From contig NZ_CP092332.1 in assembly GCF_029866485.1 (NCBI RefSeq), positions 124,001 through 188,000 of the forward strand: a DNA stretch of 64,000 nt. Reading direction: 5' to 3'. The position numbers and the translations under genes were made by a program. The stretch comes from Flavobacterium keumense. Lineage in GTDB: Bacteria > Bacteroidota > Bacteroidia > Flavobacteriales > Flavobacteriaceae. The notes beneath the pieces are model-generated. The model was not told the DNA's origin. It saw nothing but the letters and a program-made list of their open reading frames with translations, and did not search any database. Positions 46,004 to 56,436 of this stretch are shown piece after piece. How positions within the stretch are numbered: the stretch's first letter is position 1; the number at the start of each line of letters is the position of its first letter.

Positions 46004-47449
46004 ATGGAAAAGATCATAGAAGAAAGCAAGCAAGGTGAAACCCTTGTTCTAGAAAACAAAAAAGAAAACACAAAAAAACTCTTTATAGAGAGTTATGGTT
46101 GCGCCATGAATTTTTCAGATAGTGAAATTGTTGCATCCATATTATCTGAAAATGGCTTTAACACTACTCAAACTCTTGAAGAAGCCGATTTAGTCTTGGT
46201 AAATACTTGTTCCATTCGAGACAAAGCGGAACAAACCATACGAAAACGTTTGGAAAAATACAATGCTGTAAAACGGACTAACCCTAAAATGAAAGTAGGT
46301 GTTTTAGGCTGTATGGCTGAACGTTTAAAAAGCCAATTCTTAGAAGAAGAAAAAATAGTAGATCTAGTAGTAGGCCCAGACGCTTACAAAGATTTACCCA
46401 ATTTACTAGCCGAAGTTGAAGAAGGTAGAGACGCCATTAATGTTATCCTATCAAAAGAAGAAACCTATGGAGATATTGCTCCTGTTCGGTTGAATTCAAA
46501 TGGTGTCTCTGCGTTTGTATCTATAACTCGAGGTTGCGACAATATGTGTACCTTTTGCGTGGTTCCCTTTACGCGTGGCCGAGAACGCAGCCGAGAACCA
46601 CAAAGTATTCTAAAAGAAATTCAAGATTTGTGGAACAATGGTTTTAAAGAAATAACATTATTAGGACAAAATGTAGACAGTTACTTGTGGTATGGTGGAG
46701 GACTAAAAAAAGACTTTGAAAACGCTAGCGAAATACAAAAAGCAACGGCGGTTAGCTTTGATCAACTTTTAGAAACTGTAGCTAATACTTTCCCTAAAAT
46801 GAGAATTCGCTTCTCTACGTCTAATCCACAAGATATGCATGAAGAAGTATTGCATGTTATTGCAAAATACCCTAATATTTGCAAACATATCCACCTACCT
46901 GTTCAATCAGGAAGCAATCGAATTTTAACTAAAATGAACCGTTTGCACACCCGAGAAGAATACATGAGATTGATTGACAAAATTAATACGATTATTCCTG
47001 GATGCGCAATTACCCAAGATCTCATTGCGGGATTCCCGACTGAGACTGAACAAGATCATCAAGATACTTTATCACTAATGGAATATGTAAAATATGATTT
47101 TGGATACATGTATGCGTACTCGGAACGACCTGGAACACTAGCTGGTCGTAAAATGGAAGATGATGTTCCTGAGGCAACAAAATTAAGACGTCTTCAAGAA
47201 ATAGTTGATTTACAACGCGTTCATAGTGGAATTCGAACAGAAGCATTTTTAGGAAAAACGGTTGAAGTATTAATAGAAAAATCATCTAAAAAATCCCCTA
47301 ACGATTGGGCTGGTAGAAACTCGCAAAATATTATGGTAGTTTTTCCTAAAGAAAATTATGCAGTTGGAGAATTTGTTAATGTTACAATTACTAATTGCAC
47401 CAGCGGAACTTTAATAGGAAAAGCGGTGGGATATTCTGAAATGAATTAA
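46004..47449 (+). CDS. miaB: tRNA-2-methylthio-N6-dimethylallyladenosine synthase
   Basis: A 481-residue radical-SAM methylthiotransferase that adds the 2-methylthio group to i6A37 of tRNAs. The N-terminal domain has the three auxiliary-cluster cysteines (Cys33 in YGCAMN, Cys69 in VNTCS, Cys103 in LGCMAE). The radical-SAM motif CxxxCxxC is Cys178, Cys182, Cys185 in [15 protein letters not shown]-terminal TRAM domain follows ([16 protein letters not shown] to LIGKAVGY). It is first in a plus-strand run with the sigma-54 activator, 32 bp upstream of it. Confidence 0.96.
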   Translation: MEKIIEESKQGETLVLENKKENTKKLFIESYGCAMNFSDSEIVASILSENGFNTTQTLEEADLVLVNTCSIRDKAEQTIRKRLEKYNAVKRTNPKMKVGVLGCMAERLKSQFLEEEKIVDLVVGPDAYKDLPNLLAEVEEGRDAINVILSKEETYGDIAPVRLNSNGVSAFVSITRGCDNMCTFCVVPFTRGRERSREPQSILKEIQDLWNNGFKEITLLGQNVDSYLWYGGGLKKDFENASEIQKATAVSFDQLLETVANTFPKMRIRFSTSNPQDMHEEVLHVIAKYPNICKHIHLPVQSGSNRILTKMNRLHTREEYMRLIDKINTIIPGCAITQDLIAGFPTETEQDHQDTLSLMEYVKYDFGYMYAYSERPGTLAGRKMEDDVPEATKLRRLQEIVDLQRVHSGIRTEAFLGKTVEVLIEKSSKKSPNDWAGRNSQNIMVVFPKENYAVGEFVNVTITNCTSGTLIGKAVGYSEMN

Positions 47450-47481
47450 AATGAGAATTAAAAATTCACAATCAAGGTAGT

Positions 47482-48741
47482 ATGGAAACAGTGCAATCAA
47501 TAAAGCAACGATTTGAAATTATAGGAAATGACTCAAAACTAAATCGCGCTATTGAAAAAGCAATTCAAGTAGCTCCAACTGATATTTCAGTATTAGTAGT
47601 GGGTGAAAGTGGTGTCGGAAAAGAAAGTATTCCAAAAATAATCCATTCCCTTTCTCACAGAAAACACGGTAAATACATTGCTGTAAACTGTGGAGCCATA
47701 CCTGAAGGAACTATTGATAGTGAGCTTTTCGGTCACGAAAAAGGAGCTTTTACAGGTGCCACAAATACACGTGAAGGCTATTTTGAAGTAGCCAATGGCG
47801 GAACCATATTTTTAGATGAAGTAGGCGAATTACCATTAACCACTCAAGTTCGTTTGTTGCGCGTTTTAGAAAATGGTGAGTTTATAAAAGTAGGTTCCTC
47901 ACAAGTGCAAAAAACCAACGTTAGAATTGTTGCCGCGACTAATGTCAATTTATTTAATGCCATCGAAAAAGGAAAATTCAGAGAAGACTTGTACTATCGT
48001 TTGAGTACAGTAGACATTAGTTTACCTCCACTTCGTGAACGCAAAGAGGATATTCATTTATTATTCAGAAAATTTGCAGCTGATTTTGCTCACAAATACA
48101 AAATGCCTCCTTTAAAATTAGACGAACATGCAATACAATTATTGCAGAAATTTCGTTGGAGCGGTAATATAAGACAACTGCGTAATGTTGCCGAGCAACT
48201 TTCTGTTCTTGAAACCAACCGTGATATCAATGCAGTAACACTACAATCCTACCTACCTGCAGAAGGGAATAACTTACCATCTATAATAAACGACAAAAAA
48301 AGTGAAAGTGATTTCAATACCGAAAGAGAAATTTTATACAAAGTTCTTTTCGATATGAAAAGTGATTTACACGACCTTAAAAAATTAACTTTAGAATTGA
48401 TGAAAAATGGAAGCTCTAAAGTTCAAGAAACCAATCAAGGTCTAATCAAAAAAATATACGGTTCTCAGGAAGACGACACCGCAATTGATTTTGAAGAAAC
48501 TCCGCGAACTGCAATCATCACAACTCCTGCCAATAAAACAATTTATCAAGAGCCAGAAGACAATTATCTTTTTGCAGAAACCATTGAAGCCGAAGAAGAA
48601 ATTCTAAAATTAGAGCAAAAAGAAATCGAAATGATTAAACGTTCGTTAGAAAAAAACAAAGGCAAACGCAAAGCCGCTGCAGACGAATTAGGCATCTCTG
48701 AACGAACATTATATCGAAAAATAAAACAATTTAATCTTTAA
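47482..48741 (+). CDS. Sigma-54-dependent transcriptional activator (AAA+ and Fis-type HTH)
   Basis: 419 residues without a receiver domain. AAA+ core: Walker A GESGVGKES (about 41-49), the sigma-54 contact loop GAFTGA (88-93), Walker B GTIFLDEVGE (107-116), arginine-finger region LYYRLSTVDISLPPLRERK. A linker of about 110 residues separates it from a C-terminal Fis-type helix-turn-helix (KRKAAADELGISERTLYRKI). It would open promoters for RNA polymerase carrying sigma-54. With no N-terminal sensor, activity must be set by abundance or partners. Located between miaB and lptE; a TGGCAC element upstream of groES at 50614 is a possible target class. Confidence 0.93.
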   Translation: METVQSIKQRFEIIGNDSKLNRAIEKAIQVAPTDISVLVVGESGVGKESIPKIIHSLSHRKHGKYIAVNCGAIPEGTIDSELFGHEKGAFTGATNTREGYFEVANGGTIFLDEVGELPLTTQVRLLRVLENGEFIKVGSSQVQKTNVRIVAATNVNLFNAIEKGKFREDLYYRLSTVDISLPPLRERKEDIHLLFRKFAADFAHKYKMPPLKLDEHAIQLLQKFRWSGNIRQLRNVAEQLSVLETNRDINAVTLQSYLPAEGNNLPSIINDKKSESDFNTEREILYKVLFDMKSDLHDLKKLTLELMKNGSSKVQETNQGLIKKIYGSQEDDTAIDFEETPRTAIITTPANKTIYQEPEDNYLFAETIEAEEEILKLEQKEIEMIKRSLEKNKGKRKAAADELGISERTLYRKIKQFNL

Positions 48742-48785
48742 AACTGTATATCGATTTTAGCTACCTTTGAATAATCTATTAAAGA

Positions 48786-49292
48786 ATGAAAAAAACATAC
48801 TACATATATATAATAATAGTACTTGTATTACTTAGTTCAAGTTGTTCGATTTATAATTTTACGGGTACAGGAAAAATTGATGCCAAAACATTTCAGGTTA
48901 ATTTTTTTCAAAATAATGCTGAATTAATTGAACCTGGTATAGACCGTACCTTCACATTAGCACTACAAGATTTAATTCAAAATCAAACTAATTTGAACTT
49001 AGTTAAAAATGGAGCCGATTTAACTTATGAAGGAGAAATTATTGGGTACAGAATTAGCCCTATGACTGCAACTGCTGATCAACAAGCGTCTCAAAACCGT
49101 TTAACAATAAGGGTTAATGTACGATTCACTAATAGAAAAACTGAAAAAGATAATTTTGAAAAAACATTTGAATTTTATCATGACTATCCTGCCACATCAC
49201 AACTTAACGGCAGTACATTGAATAAAGCGATAAGCGAAATATTTGAAAGGATTACTCAAGATATTTTTAATGCATCTTTAGCCAAATGGTAG
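48786..49292 (+). CDS. lptE: LPS assembly lipoprotein LptE
   Basis: 168 residues with a lipoprotein signal (IYIIIVLVLLSSSC, Cys20). Family segments: SIYNFTGTGKIDAKTFQVNF, LIEPGIDRTFTLALQDLIQN, LVKNGADLTYEGEIIGYRIS and NRLTIRVNVRFTNRK. LptE plugs the LptD barrel that inserts lipopolysaccharide into the outer leaflet. It is 44 bp after the sigma-54 activator and upstream of the TPR-like gene and secG, a combination I recall from many Bacteroidota. Confidence 0.9.
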   Translation: MKKTYYIYIIIVLVLLSSSCSIYNFTGTGKIDAKTFQVNFFQNNAELIEPGIDRTFTLALQDLIQNQTNLNLVKNGADLTYEGEIIGYRISPMTATADQQASQNRLTIRVNVRFTNRKTEKDNFEKTFEFYHDYPATSQLNGSTLNKAISEIFERITQDIFNASLAKW

Positions 49293-49383
49293 TCTAAAAT
49301 AAAGATTTGTTTATTTGTAAATTCGTAGATTTAAATTTACCATAAACAAATAACCAAATCCCCCAAATAAACTAATAACCTTT

Positions 49384-50217
49384 ATGAACGTAACTGATTA
49401 TACATTTTTAATTAACAAACCTGATGCTATCAACGAAAAGCAAACAGAATCTTTAGGTCATATTTTAGATGAGTTTCCGTATTTTCAAAGCGCAAGAGCC
49501 TTACGTTTAAAAGGTTTGTACAATCAAAATAGTTTCAAATACAATTATGCTTTAAAAGTTACCGCTGCTCACACAACAGATCGAACGGTTCTTTTTGACT
49601 TTATCACTTCGGATACTTTTACGGCAATCCAAAAAGGCTATTACGACAAAAAAATTGCAGAACTCCTTGATATTAATGTAATCGATAGCGAGACTATTAC
49701 TCCTGAACCAATCGAAAAACAAATTGATTCGATCGAATCATCAATACATTTTGCTACTGAGCATGCAGAAATAAATTCTAAATCAGTATCCGACAAACTC
49801 GAATTAGGAAAACCTCTAGATTTTTCTGCAAATGAAAGGCATTCATTTCAAGAATGGTTGCAACTTTCAAGAATTCAACCTATAGTAAGAGAAAAAATAG
49901 GCACAGAATCTTCGGCTCCATTGAACGAAGCACAAAAGAAAAAATTAGAATTAATAGATAAATTTATAGAAACTAATCCTAAGATACCAGCTATCAAAAC
50001 AGCAACCGCCTCTAACATAAATTTTGACTTAAACAAAGAGGATCATTCTATGTTAATGACAGAAACATTAGCCAAAGTTTACTTGGAACAAAAAAAATAT
50101 CAAAAGGCAATTCAAGCTTATGAAATATTAATTTTGAAATATCCAGAAAAAATTACTTTCTTTGCAGACCGTATTTCGGATATTAAGATTTTACAACAAA
50201 ATAACAATAATCAATAA
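49384..50217 (+). CDS. Conserved hypothetical protein with C-terminal TPR-like region
   Basis: 277 residues, no signal peptide. The N-terminal part (DYTFLINKPDAINEKQTESL to YFQSARALRLKGLYNQNSFK) looks helical. The middle is acidic and low in complexity. The C-terminal part (LAKVYLEQKKYQKAIQAYEI, LILKYPEKITFFADRI) is a single TPR-like helical hairpin, likely a protein-binding site. Its stop overlaps the secG start (ATGA type), so translation is coupled, and the lptE-x-secG neighbourhood suggests an envelope-biogenesis role. The function is unknown. Confidence 0.75.
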   Translation: MNVTDYTFLINKPDAINEKQTESLGHILDEFPYFQSARALRLKGLYNQNSFKYNYALKVTAAHTTDRTVLFDFITSDTFTAIQKGYYDKKIAELLDINVIDSETITPEPIEKQIDSIESSIHFATEHAEINSKSVSDKLELGKPLDFSANERHSFQEWLQLSRIQPIVREKIGTESSAPLNEAQKKKLELIDKFIETNPKIPAIKTATASNINFDLNKEDHSMLMTETLAKVYLEQKKYQKAIQAYEILILKYPEKITFFADRISDIKILQQNNNNQ

Positions 50218-50537
50218 TGAGTACATTTTCAATTTTCTTAGTTTTAATTACAATAGTTTGCTTTCTATTGGTAGTAGTAATTATGGTTCAAAATCCAAAA
50301 GGCGGAGGTTTGTCTTCTTCTATTGGGGGAACTCAAATGTTAGGTGGGGTTCAAAAAACTACAGACTTTTTAGACAAGAGCACATGGACATTAGGAACCA
50401 TTTTGATTGTACTTATTTTGCTTTCAAGCTTGAGCTTTACAGGTTCATTAAGTGATACTGATTCTAAGATTATTGAAAAATCAGAAGTCCCTGCAGCAGC
50501 GACTCCAACTACTCCTACTACTCCAGCGAATAAATAA
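50217..50537 (+). CDS. secG: Preprotein translocase subunit SecG
   Basis: 106 residues with two transmembrane helices (FSIFLVLITIVCFLLVVVIM and WTLGTILIVLILLSSLSF) flanking the cytoplasmic loop QNPKGGGLSSSIGGTQMLGG, the SecG signature. A Pro/Thr/Ala tail (AAATPTTPTTPANK) ends the protein. SecG is the accessory subunit of SecYEG. It overlaps the preceding gene by 1 bp and is followed by a strong terminator. Confidence 0.94.
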   Translation: MSTFSIFLVLITIVCFLLVVVIMVQNPKGGGLSSSIGGTQMLGGVQKTTDFLDKSTWTLGTILIVLILLSSLSFTGSLSDTDSKIIEKSEVPAAATPTTPTTPANK

Positions 50538-50556
50538 TCCAAATAACAATACAAAA

Positions 50557-50587
50557 ATGCCAGCTTTGACAAGCTGGCATTTTTTTT
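50557..50587 (+). terminator. Rho-independent terminator after secG
   Basis: ATGCCAGCTT, loop TGAC, AAGCTGGCAT, then seven T residues following the stem. Confidence 0.9.
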
Positions 50588-50613
50588 AGGAAAAAATGTC
50601 AGTTAAAATGAGA

Positions 50614-50628
50614 TGGCACAATTTCTGA
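50614..50628 (+). promoter_or_regulatory. Possible sigma-54-like promoter of groES-groEL
   Basis: TGGCACAATTTCTGA: the -24 part TGGCAC is perfect, and the -12 part, correctly spaced, is CTGA rather than TTGC. The predicted start of transcription would be near 50640, 33 bp before groES. No clear TTG/TAnnTTTG pair was found here. Confidence 0.4.
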
Positions 50629-50672
50629 AATCATAGCAACATTAATTTAAAATAACTTTAAAACATACAATC

Positions 50673-50948
50673 ATGGGATTAAACATTAAACCACTATCCG
50701 ACCGAGTTCTTATTGAACCAGTCGCAGCAGAAACAAAAACTGCTTCAGGAATTTTTATTCCAGATACTGCTAAAGAAAAACCTCAAAAAGGAACCGTTGT
50801 TGCTGTAGGTAATGGAACAAAAGACCACACAATGACTGTGAAAATTGGAGACACTGTCTTGTACGGAAAGTATGCTGGTACCGAATTAAAATTAGAAGGT
50901 AAAGATTATTTAATTATGCGCGAAGATGATATTTTAGCAATTATCTAA
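50673..50948 (+). CDS. groES: Co-chaperonin GroES
   Basis: 91 residues. Family features: [20 protein letters not shown], the mobile loop [25 protein letters not shown], and the conserved [20 protein letters not shown]. It forms the heptameric lid of GroEL. groEL follows 41 bp downstream in the same operon. Confidence 0.98.
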   Translation: MGLNIKPLSDRVLIEPVAAETKTASGIFIPDTAKEKPQKGTVVAVGNGTKDHTMTVKIGDTVLYGKYAGTELKLEGKDYLIMREDDILAII

Positions 50949-50965
50949 ATCAAATAAACGAATAA

Positions 50966-52615
<1,650 letters not shown>

Positions 52616-52666
52616 TTCAATTTACGAAGTACGATATACGAAGTACGAAGTAAATATTTAATAAAA

Positions 52667-52698
52667 AATCCGAAGTTTTCACTTCGGATTTTTTTTTG
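52667..52698. terminator. Bidirectional terminator between groEL and the DedA gene
   Basis: AATCCGAAGT, loop TTTC, ACTTCGGATT, with A-rich DNA on the left and T-rich on the right, so it can serve both convergent genes. Just upstream (52622-52652) are short TACGAAG-type direct repeats of the kind scattered in Bacteroidota intergenic DNA. Confidence 0.85.
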
Positions 52699-52705
52699 TC
52701 TTGTA

Positions 52706-53383
52706 TTACTTATCTTGAGGTCGTTTCTTCAATAATTTCAAAAAAACAGGAAAGGTGGAAATCAAAATTATTCCGATAACAATCATTTCTATATGTTCTT
52801 TCAAATCAATTCCGAATCCTAAAAACACTCCGTAAAGATAATGACCTGAAAAAACCAAAACGAAAGACCATAAAAACGAACTTAATGTATTAAAAAACAT
52901 AAACTTCTTTTTGTCCATAGAAACAATTCCAGCTACAATTGGTGCAAAAGTTCTGAATATAGGTAAAAAGCGGGCATAAATTATTGCTTTTCCTCCATAT
53001 TTTTCAAAGAAATCTTTTGACTGTAATAAGTACTTTTTCTTGAACCAAAAGGTATCTTCCTTTTTAAATAAATAATAGCCACTTTTGGCTCCAAACCAAT
53101 ACCCAACTGTATTTCCTAAAATTCCTGAAAAAGCAATCAATAAGGCCAATAAGGTTACATTGATGAAATCACTTTCAATTACTAGTATGTTGCCTATTAA
53201 ATCGCCACTATAGATTCCTGATAAAAAAAGTAAGCTATCTCCTGGAAGAAAAAATCCTGCAAAAAGTCCTGTTTCGGCAAAAATGATAAATAAAACAATG
53301 TACAACCCAACTTGAAACCCACCAATAGATAAGGTAATATAAAACTCTGGGTTCAGTAATTGAGTCCAATCAAAATGGTTCAT
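52706..53383 (-). CDS. DedA-family membrane protein (VTT domain)
   Basis: 225 residues with several transmembrane helices. Family marks: FAETGLFAGFFLPGDSLLF near the N-terminus, GYWFGAKSGYYLFKKED, and the motif KYGGKAIIYARFLPIFRTFA followed by PIVAGIVSMDKKKFMFFN. DedA/VTT proteins act in lipid movement and membrane homeostasis, for example flipping of carrier or phospholipids; the substrate here is not shown. Monocistronic and convergent with groEL. Confidence 0.92.
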   Translation of the reverse strand: MNHFDWTQLLNPEFYITLSIGGFQVGLYIVLFIIFAETGLFAGFFLPGDSLLFLSGIYSGDLIGNILVIESDFINVTLLALLIAFSGILGNTVGYWFGAKSGYYLFKKEDTFWFKKKYLLQSKDFFEKYGGKAIIYARFLPIFRTFAPIVAGIVSMDKKKFMFFNTLSSFLWSFVLVFSGHYLYGVFLGFGIDLKEHIEMIVIGIILISTFPVFLKLLKKRPQDK

Positions 53384-53493
53384 ACAATTGTGTTTAATTA
53401 GTATCTTGGGTGTGAAAGTAAGAATAATTTAGCGCAACCACAATTTATACCTTGCTTTTACAATTTTATTAACGCTTTTAGGCCTCTACAAAA

Positions 53494-53835
53494 TCATTTT
53501 CTTTCGTACAAACAACAATGGTGTAAACTTTCGTAATCTTCGTCCTTGGCCCTCACCTCATCGGTGTCATGTCCTACTTTAGCAATCGCTTTTTTCACAT
53601 CCAAAAGCGAACATTTTTCTTCATTCAAAATTACGCTCAATTGATGCGTTTGGATATTCCAAACTGCTGATTTTACACCTTCAACTGAAAAAGCGGCTTT
53701 CTGAATTCGTTTCTGACATTGTTCACAATTCCCATTTACTTCTGTAACGTATTTGGCATTTCTATTTTTTTTCACTTGTGCTTGAACTGAAAGTCCAACA
53801 AATACTAAAAGTACTATTGCAATTATTTTTTTCAT
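53494..53835 (-). CDS. Secreted heavy-metal-associated (HMA) domain protein
   Basis: 113 residues with a signal peptide (KIIAIVLLVFVGLSVQAQ) and one HMA domain: NGNCEQCQKRIQKAAFSVEG (CxxC metal site), WNIQTHQLSVILNEEKC, DVKKAIAKVGHDTDEVRA. The tail ESLHHCCLYERK adds a His/His/Cys/Cys cluster. Relatives bind copper or similar metals in the periplasm. It is downstream of the TonB-dependent receptor on the same strand, so the two probably handle the same metal. Confidence 0.88.
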   Translation of the reverse strand: MKKIIAIVLLVFVGLSVQAQVKKNRNAKYVTEVNGNCEQCQKRIQKAAFSVEGVKSAVWNIQTHQLSVILNEEKCSLLDVKKAIAKVGHDTDEVRAKDEDYESLHHCCLYERK

Positions 53836-53904
53836 GATTTCTATATTTTAATTAGTGTTGTTATTTTATTTATTGTTATTGATCTTGATTTTTGACATTG
53901 TCAT

Positions 53905-55914
53905 TTATTTTATCTTAAATCGCAACCCTGCATAATACATCTGCCCAAAAACGGGCGCATACACAATGGAAGAATCAAAAGTTGCTCCAAAAGGATTTTC
54001 TGTACCTAAAACAGCTTTGGACTGCGTATAATTCCCGATGTTTTCTCCACCAACATACATTTCAAATACGGGAGAAAACACACGGGTAATTTGGGTATTC
54101 ATTAACGAATAAGCAGGAGAAAAATCAGGTAGTCGACTACTAATTGGATTCGATTGCGTATTAGGCAATTGTTGTTCGCCAATCCAATTGTAGGTAAAAT
54201 CGAATCTCCAGTGTTGTGAATTATTTCTCGTTGCAGTTTCGTATTCTAGATTTCCAAAGAATCGGTTTTTAGCTTGTAACAGTTTTTGAAAAGTGCCCGA
54301 AAGATAATTCGTTTGCACATCATACATTTTGTAAGCCGAACGCAATCGAAGATTTTTCACCATCTCATAATTGAATTCGATTTGAAAACTATTGGCAAAT
54401 GATTTCCCTCTTAAATTATAAAACAAAGCTTGTTGTGGACTTTGCATTACATCCACCACTACTTGATTCTGAAAATCAGTACGGTACCAATCGAAAGTCA
54501 CATCGGCACTTTTGCCAAAAAACAAAAAAGACTGAGTAAAACTCGTACCATAATTCCAAGCAATTTCGGGATTCAATCCGTAAATTTTGCCATTGGTATC
54601 CAAAATTGAGAAAGCTCTCGAACTAGCAAAAAGCGATTGATTTTCTGCAAAAATATTCGCACTTCGCTTTCCTCTTCCTGCTGAAAATCGAACAACGGCT
54701 TTCGCCCAAGGATTGTATCTCAAATGCAAACGGGGAGTTACAAAAGTCCCCAAACGGTTATGATTATCAATTCTTCCTCCAAGAATTAAACTAAAATTAT
54801 CGCTATTATCATAGGTGTATTCGAAAAAAGCACCAATAGAATTATCCGTTCTACTCCAATTTTGGGCAGTAACCAATTCCTGATAATTATCTAACGTAAA
54901 ATTCAAACCAGTGGCAAACTTATTCATAGTGTTATTGATAATCGAATTAAAAATTAAGTTCGAATAATAACTATTTTGCTTGATATTGTATTGGCTCAAG
55001 CCAAAATACGATTGCTGGTTATGAGTCGTAAAAGCATGCTGAAAACCGATACTTTGATACGGTAAGTCTTTGAATACATAACCCAATTTGGTAGTAATAT
55101 CCAAACGTTCTGTATTAATTTCTGAACCCCAAAAATGAGTTGTCCCTCTATCGGTATCTGGATTGAATTTAATTTGTCCCGTTTGTTTTTTATCATTCAT
55201 ATACCTGAAATTGATAAAACTCACCCAGCCTTTTTCAGCATCATAATACTGATACCTGTTCAAGATATTGATTTGTTTTGCCAATGGATTATCTAAAAAT
55301 CCATCCTCATTTTTATCCATTTTGGACGTACGGGTGTTGCCATGTAAGAACAAACTACTGCTCCATTTATCTGAAAGATGCGTATTAAAATGCGTATTCA
55401 ATTCAAACCTTGAGTCGGTTGAACCATAAGCGTTCAGAAAAAATGGAATATCATTAATCGGTTTTATGAATTCGGTATTAATTTGCCCCGAAATACTTTC
55501 ATAGCCATTGACCACACTCCCCGCTCCTTTTGTAATTTGGATACTTTCTACCCAAGTACCTGGGGTAAAAGACAAACCATAGGCTTGCGAAGCGCCTCGA
55601 ACAGACGGAATATTTTCTTCAGCAATTAATAAATAAGGACTGGTCAAACCTAACATTTTGATTTGTTTTGTTCCAGTTAACGCATCTGAAAAATTCACAT
55701 CGATAGACGGATTAGTCTCAAAGCTTTCTGCCAAATTACAACAGGCGGCTTTGAGTAATTCCTTACTCGTTACCAAGGTGGTGTTACCGGTAACTGTAAA
55801 CGACTTTTGAAGTCCTTTACGCTTTGTGACCACTTTTACTTCTTCCAATTTTTGTTGTGCAAAAACAGGAATTACAAGTAAAAAAAGCACAAAAAACAAG
55901 ATTGATTTTTGCAT
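53905..55914 (-). CDS. TonB-dependent outer-membrane receptor, probably metal-related
   Basis: 669 residues with signal peptide (FFVLFLLVIPVFAQ). The plug domain contains LEEVKVVTKRKGLQKSFTV, KIKMLGLTSPYLLIAEENIP and WVESIQITKGAGSVVNGYES. A 22-strand barrel follows and ends at YAPVFGQMYYAGLRFKIK. An N-terminal carboxypeptidase-like domain is absent. Plug Cys-Cys (KAACCNLAESFETNP) is notable. Neighbours, an HMA protein downstream and a Cys-rich HYC_CC_PP-type protein upstream, suggest copper or another thiophilic metal as substrate; that is inference from context. Confidence 0.9.
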   Translation of the reverse strand: MQKSILFFVLFLLVIPVFAQQKLEEVKVVTKRKGLQKSFTVTGNTTLVTSKELLKAACCNLAESFETNPSIDVNFSDALTGTKQIKMLGLTSPYLLIAEENIPSVRGASQAYGLSFTPGTWVESIQITKGAGSVVNGYESISGQINTEFIKPINDIPFFLNAYGSTDSRFELNTHFNTHLSDKWSSSLFLHGNTRTSKMDKNEDGFLDNPLAKQINILNRYQYYDAEKGWVSFINFRYMNDKKQTGQIKFNPDTDRGTTHFWGSEINTERLDITTKLGYVFKDLPYQSIGFQHAFTTHNQQSYFGLSQYNIKQNSYYSNLIFNSIINNTMNKFATGLNFTLDNYQELVTAQNWSRTDNSIGAFFEYTYDNSDNFSLILGGRIDNHNRLGTFVTPRLHLRYNPWAKAVVRFSAGRGKRSANIFAENQSLFASSRAFSILDTNGKIYGLNPEIAWNYGTSFTQSFLFFGKSADVTFDWYRTDFQNQVVVDVMQSPQQALFYNLRGKSFANSFQIEFNYEMVKNLRLRSAYKMYDVQTNYLSGTFQKLLQAKNRFFGNLEYETATRNNSQHWRFDFTYNWIGEQQLPNTQSNPISSRLPDFSPAYSLMNTQITRVFSPVFEMYVGGENIGNYTQSKAVLGTENPFGATFDSSIVYAPVFGQMYYAGLRFKIK

Positions 55915-55986
55915 ATAAAAAGATTTTAATGTTTGTAATAAGCAATGTCAAGTCATAAAAAAACTCAACTTATAAAACATTAAAAA

Positions 55987-56391
55987 TCAGGCGTAGAAAA
56001 TATAACGATGATACAACTTAAATAGCGGAGGCGCATTGGCATCACAATAATAGGTTGCAATGGGTTTATTTATAAAAGCAGCTTGTAAAGTAGCTATTTC
56101 TACTTTATTTTCGGGAACTAGATAAGCAACATACGATTCAAAAGAAAACGCTTTTAAGGTTGCATTATCCGATTTTTTTTGAAAATGAACTGTTTTATTT
56201 TTACAACAAGAGTCTTTTGCGACTGCTTTTTTAGCACAACACCCTTTTTCAGAATCGGTTGAATTTACCAAAGTTTGAATAGATACAGATGCTATTTTAT
56301 CTCCGCAATAATGCATAGTGAAAGCCAAACCAACATTGGAAAACAATATTAGCAACGCTAAAAATAACCCGATGTATTTTTTACAATTCAT
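55987..56391 (-). CDS. HYC_CC_PP-family cysteine-rich secreted protein
   Basis: 134 residues with a signal segment (YIGLFLALLILFSNVGLAF) and the family pattern MHYCGDKIASVSI, then GCCAKK and DSCCKN, then PPLFKLYHR near the end. The family is named for these HYC, CC and PP motifs and often accompanies TonB receptors and HMA proteins of metal loci. It precedes the TonB-dependent receptor by 72 bp on the same strand. The function is not established; metal binding by the Cys pairs is likely. Confidence 0.85.
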   Translation of the reverse strand: MNCKKYIGLFLALLILFSNVGLAFTMHYCGDKIASVSIQTLVNSTDSEKGCCAKKAVAKDSCCKNKTVHFQKKSDNATLKAFSFESYVAYLVPENKVEIATLQAAFINKPIATYYCDANAPPLFKLYHRYIFYA

Positions 56392-56436
56392 ACTGCAAAT
56401 TTACATAATATTCCATCCCTTAAATTTAAAATCCTG

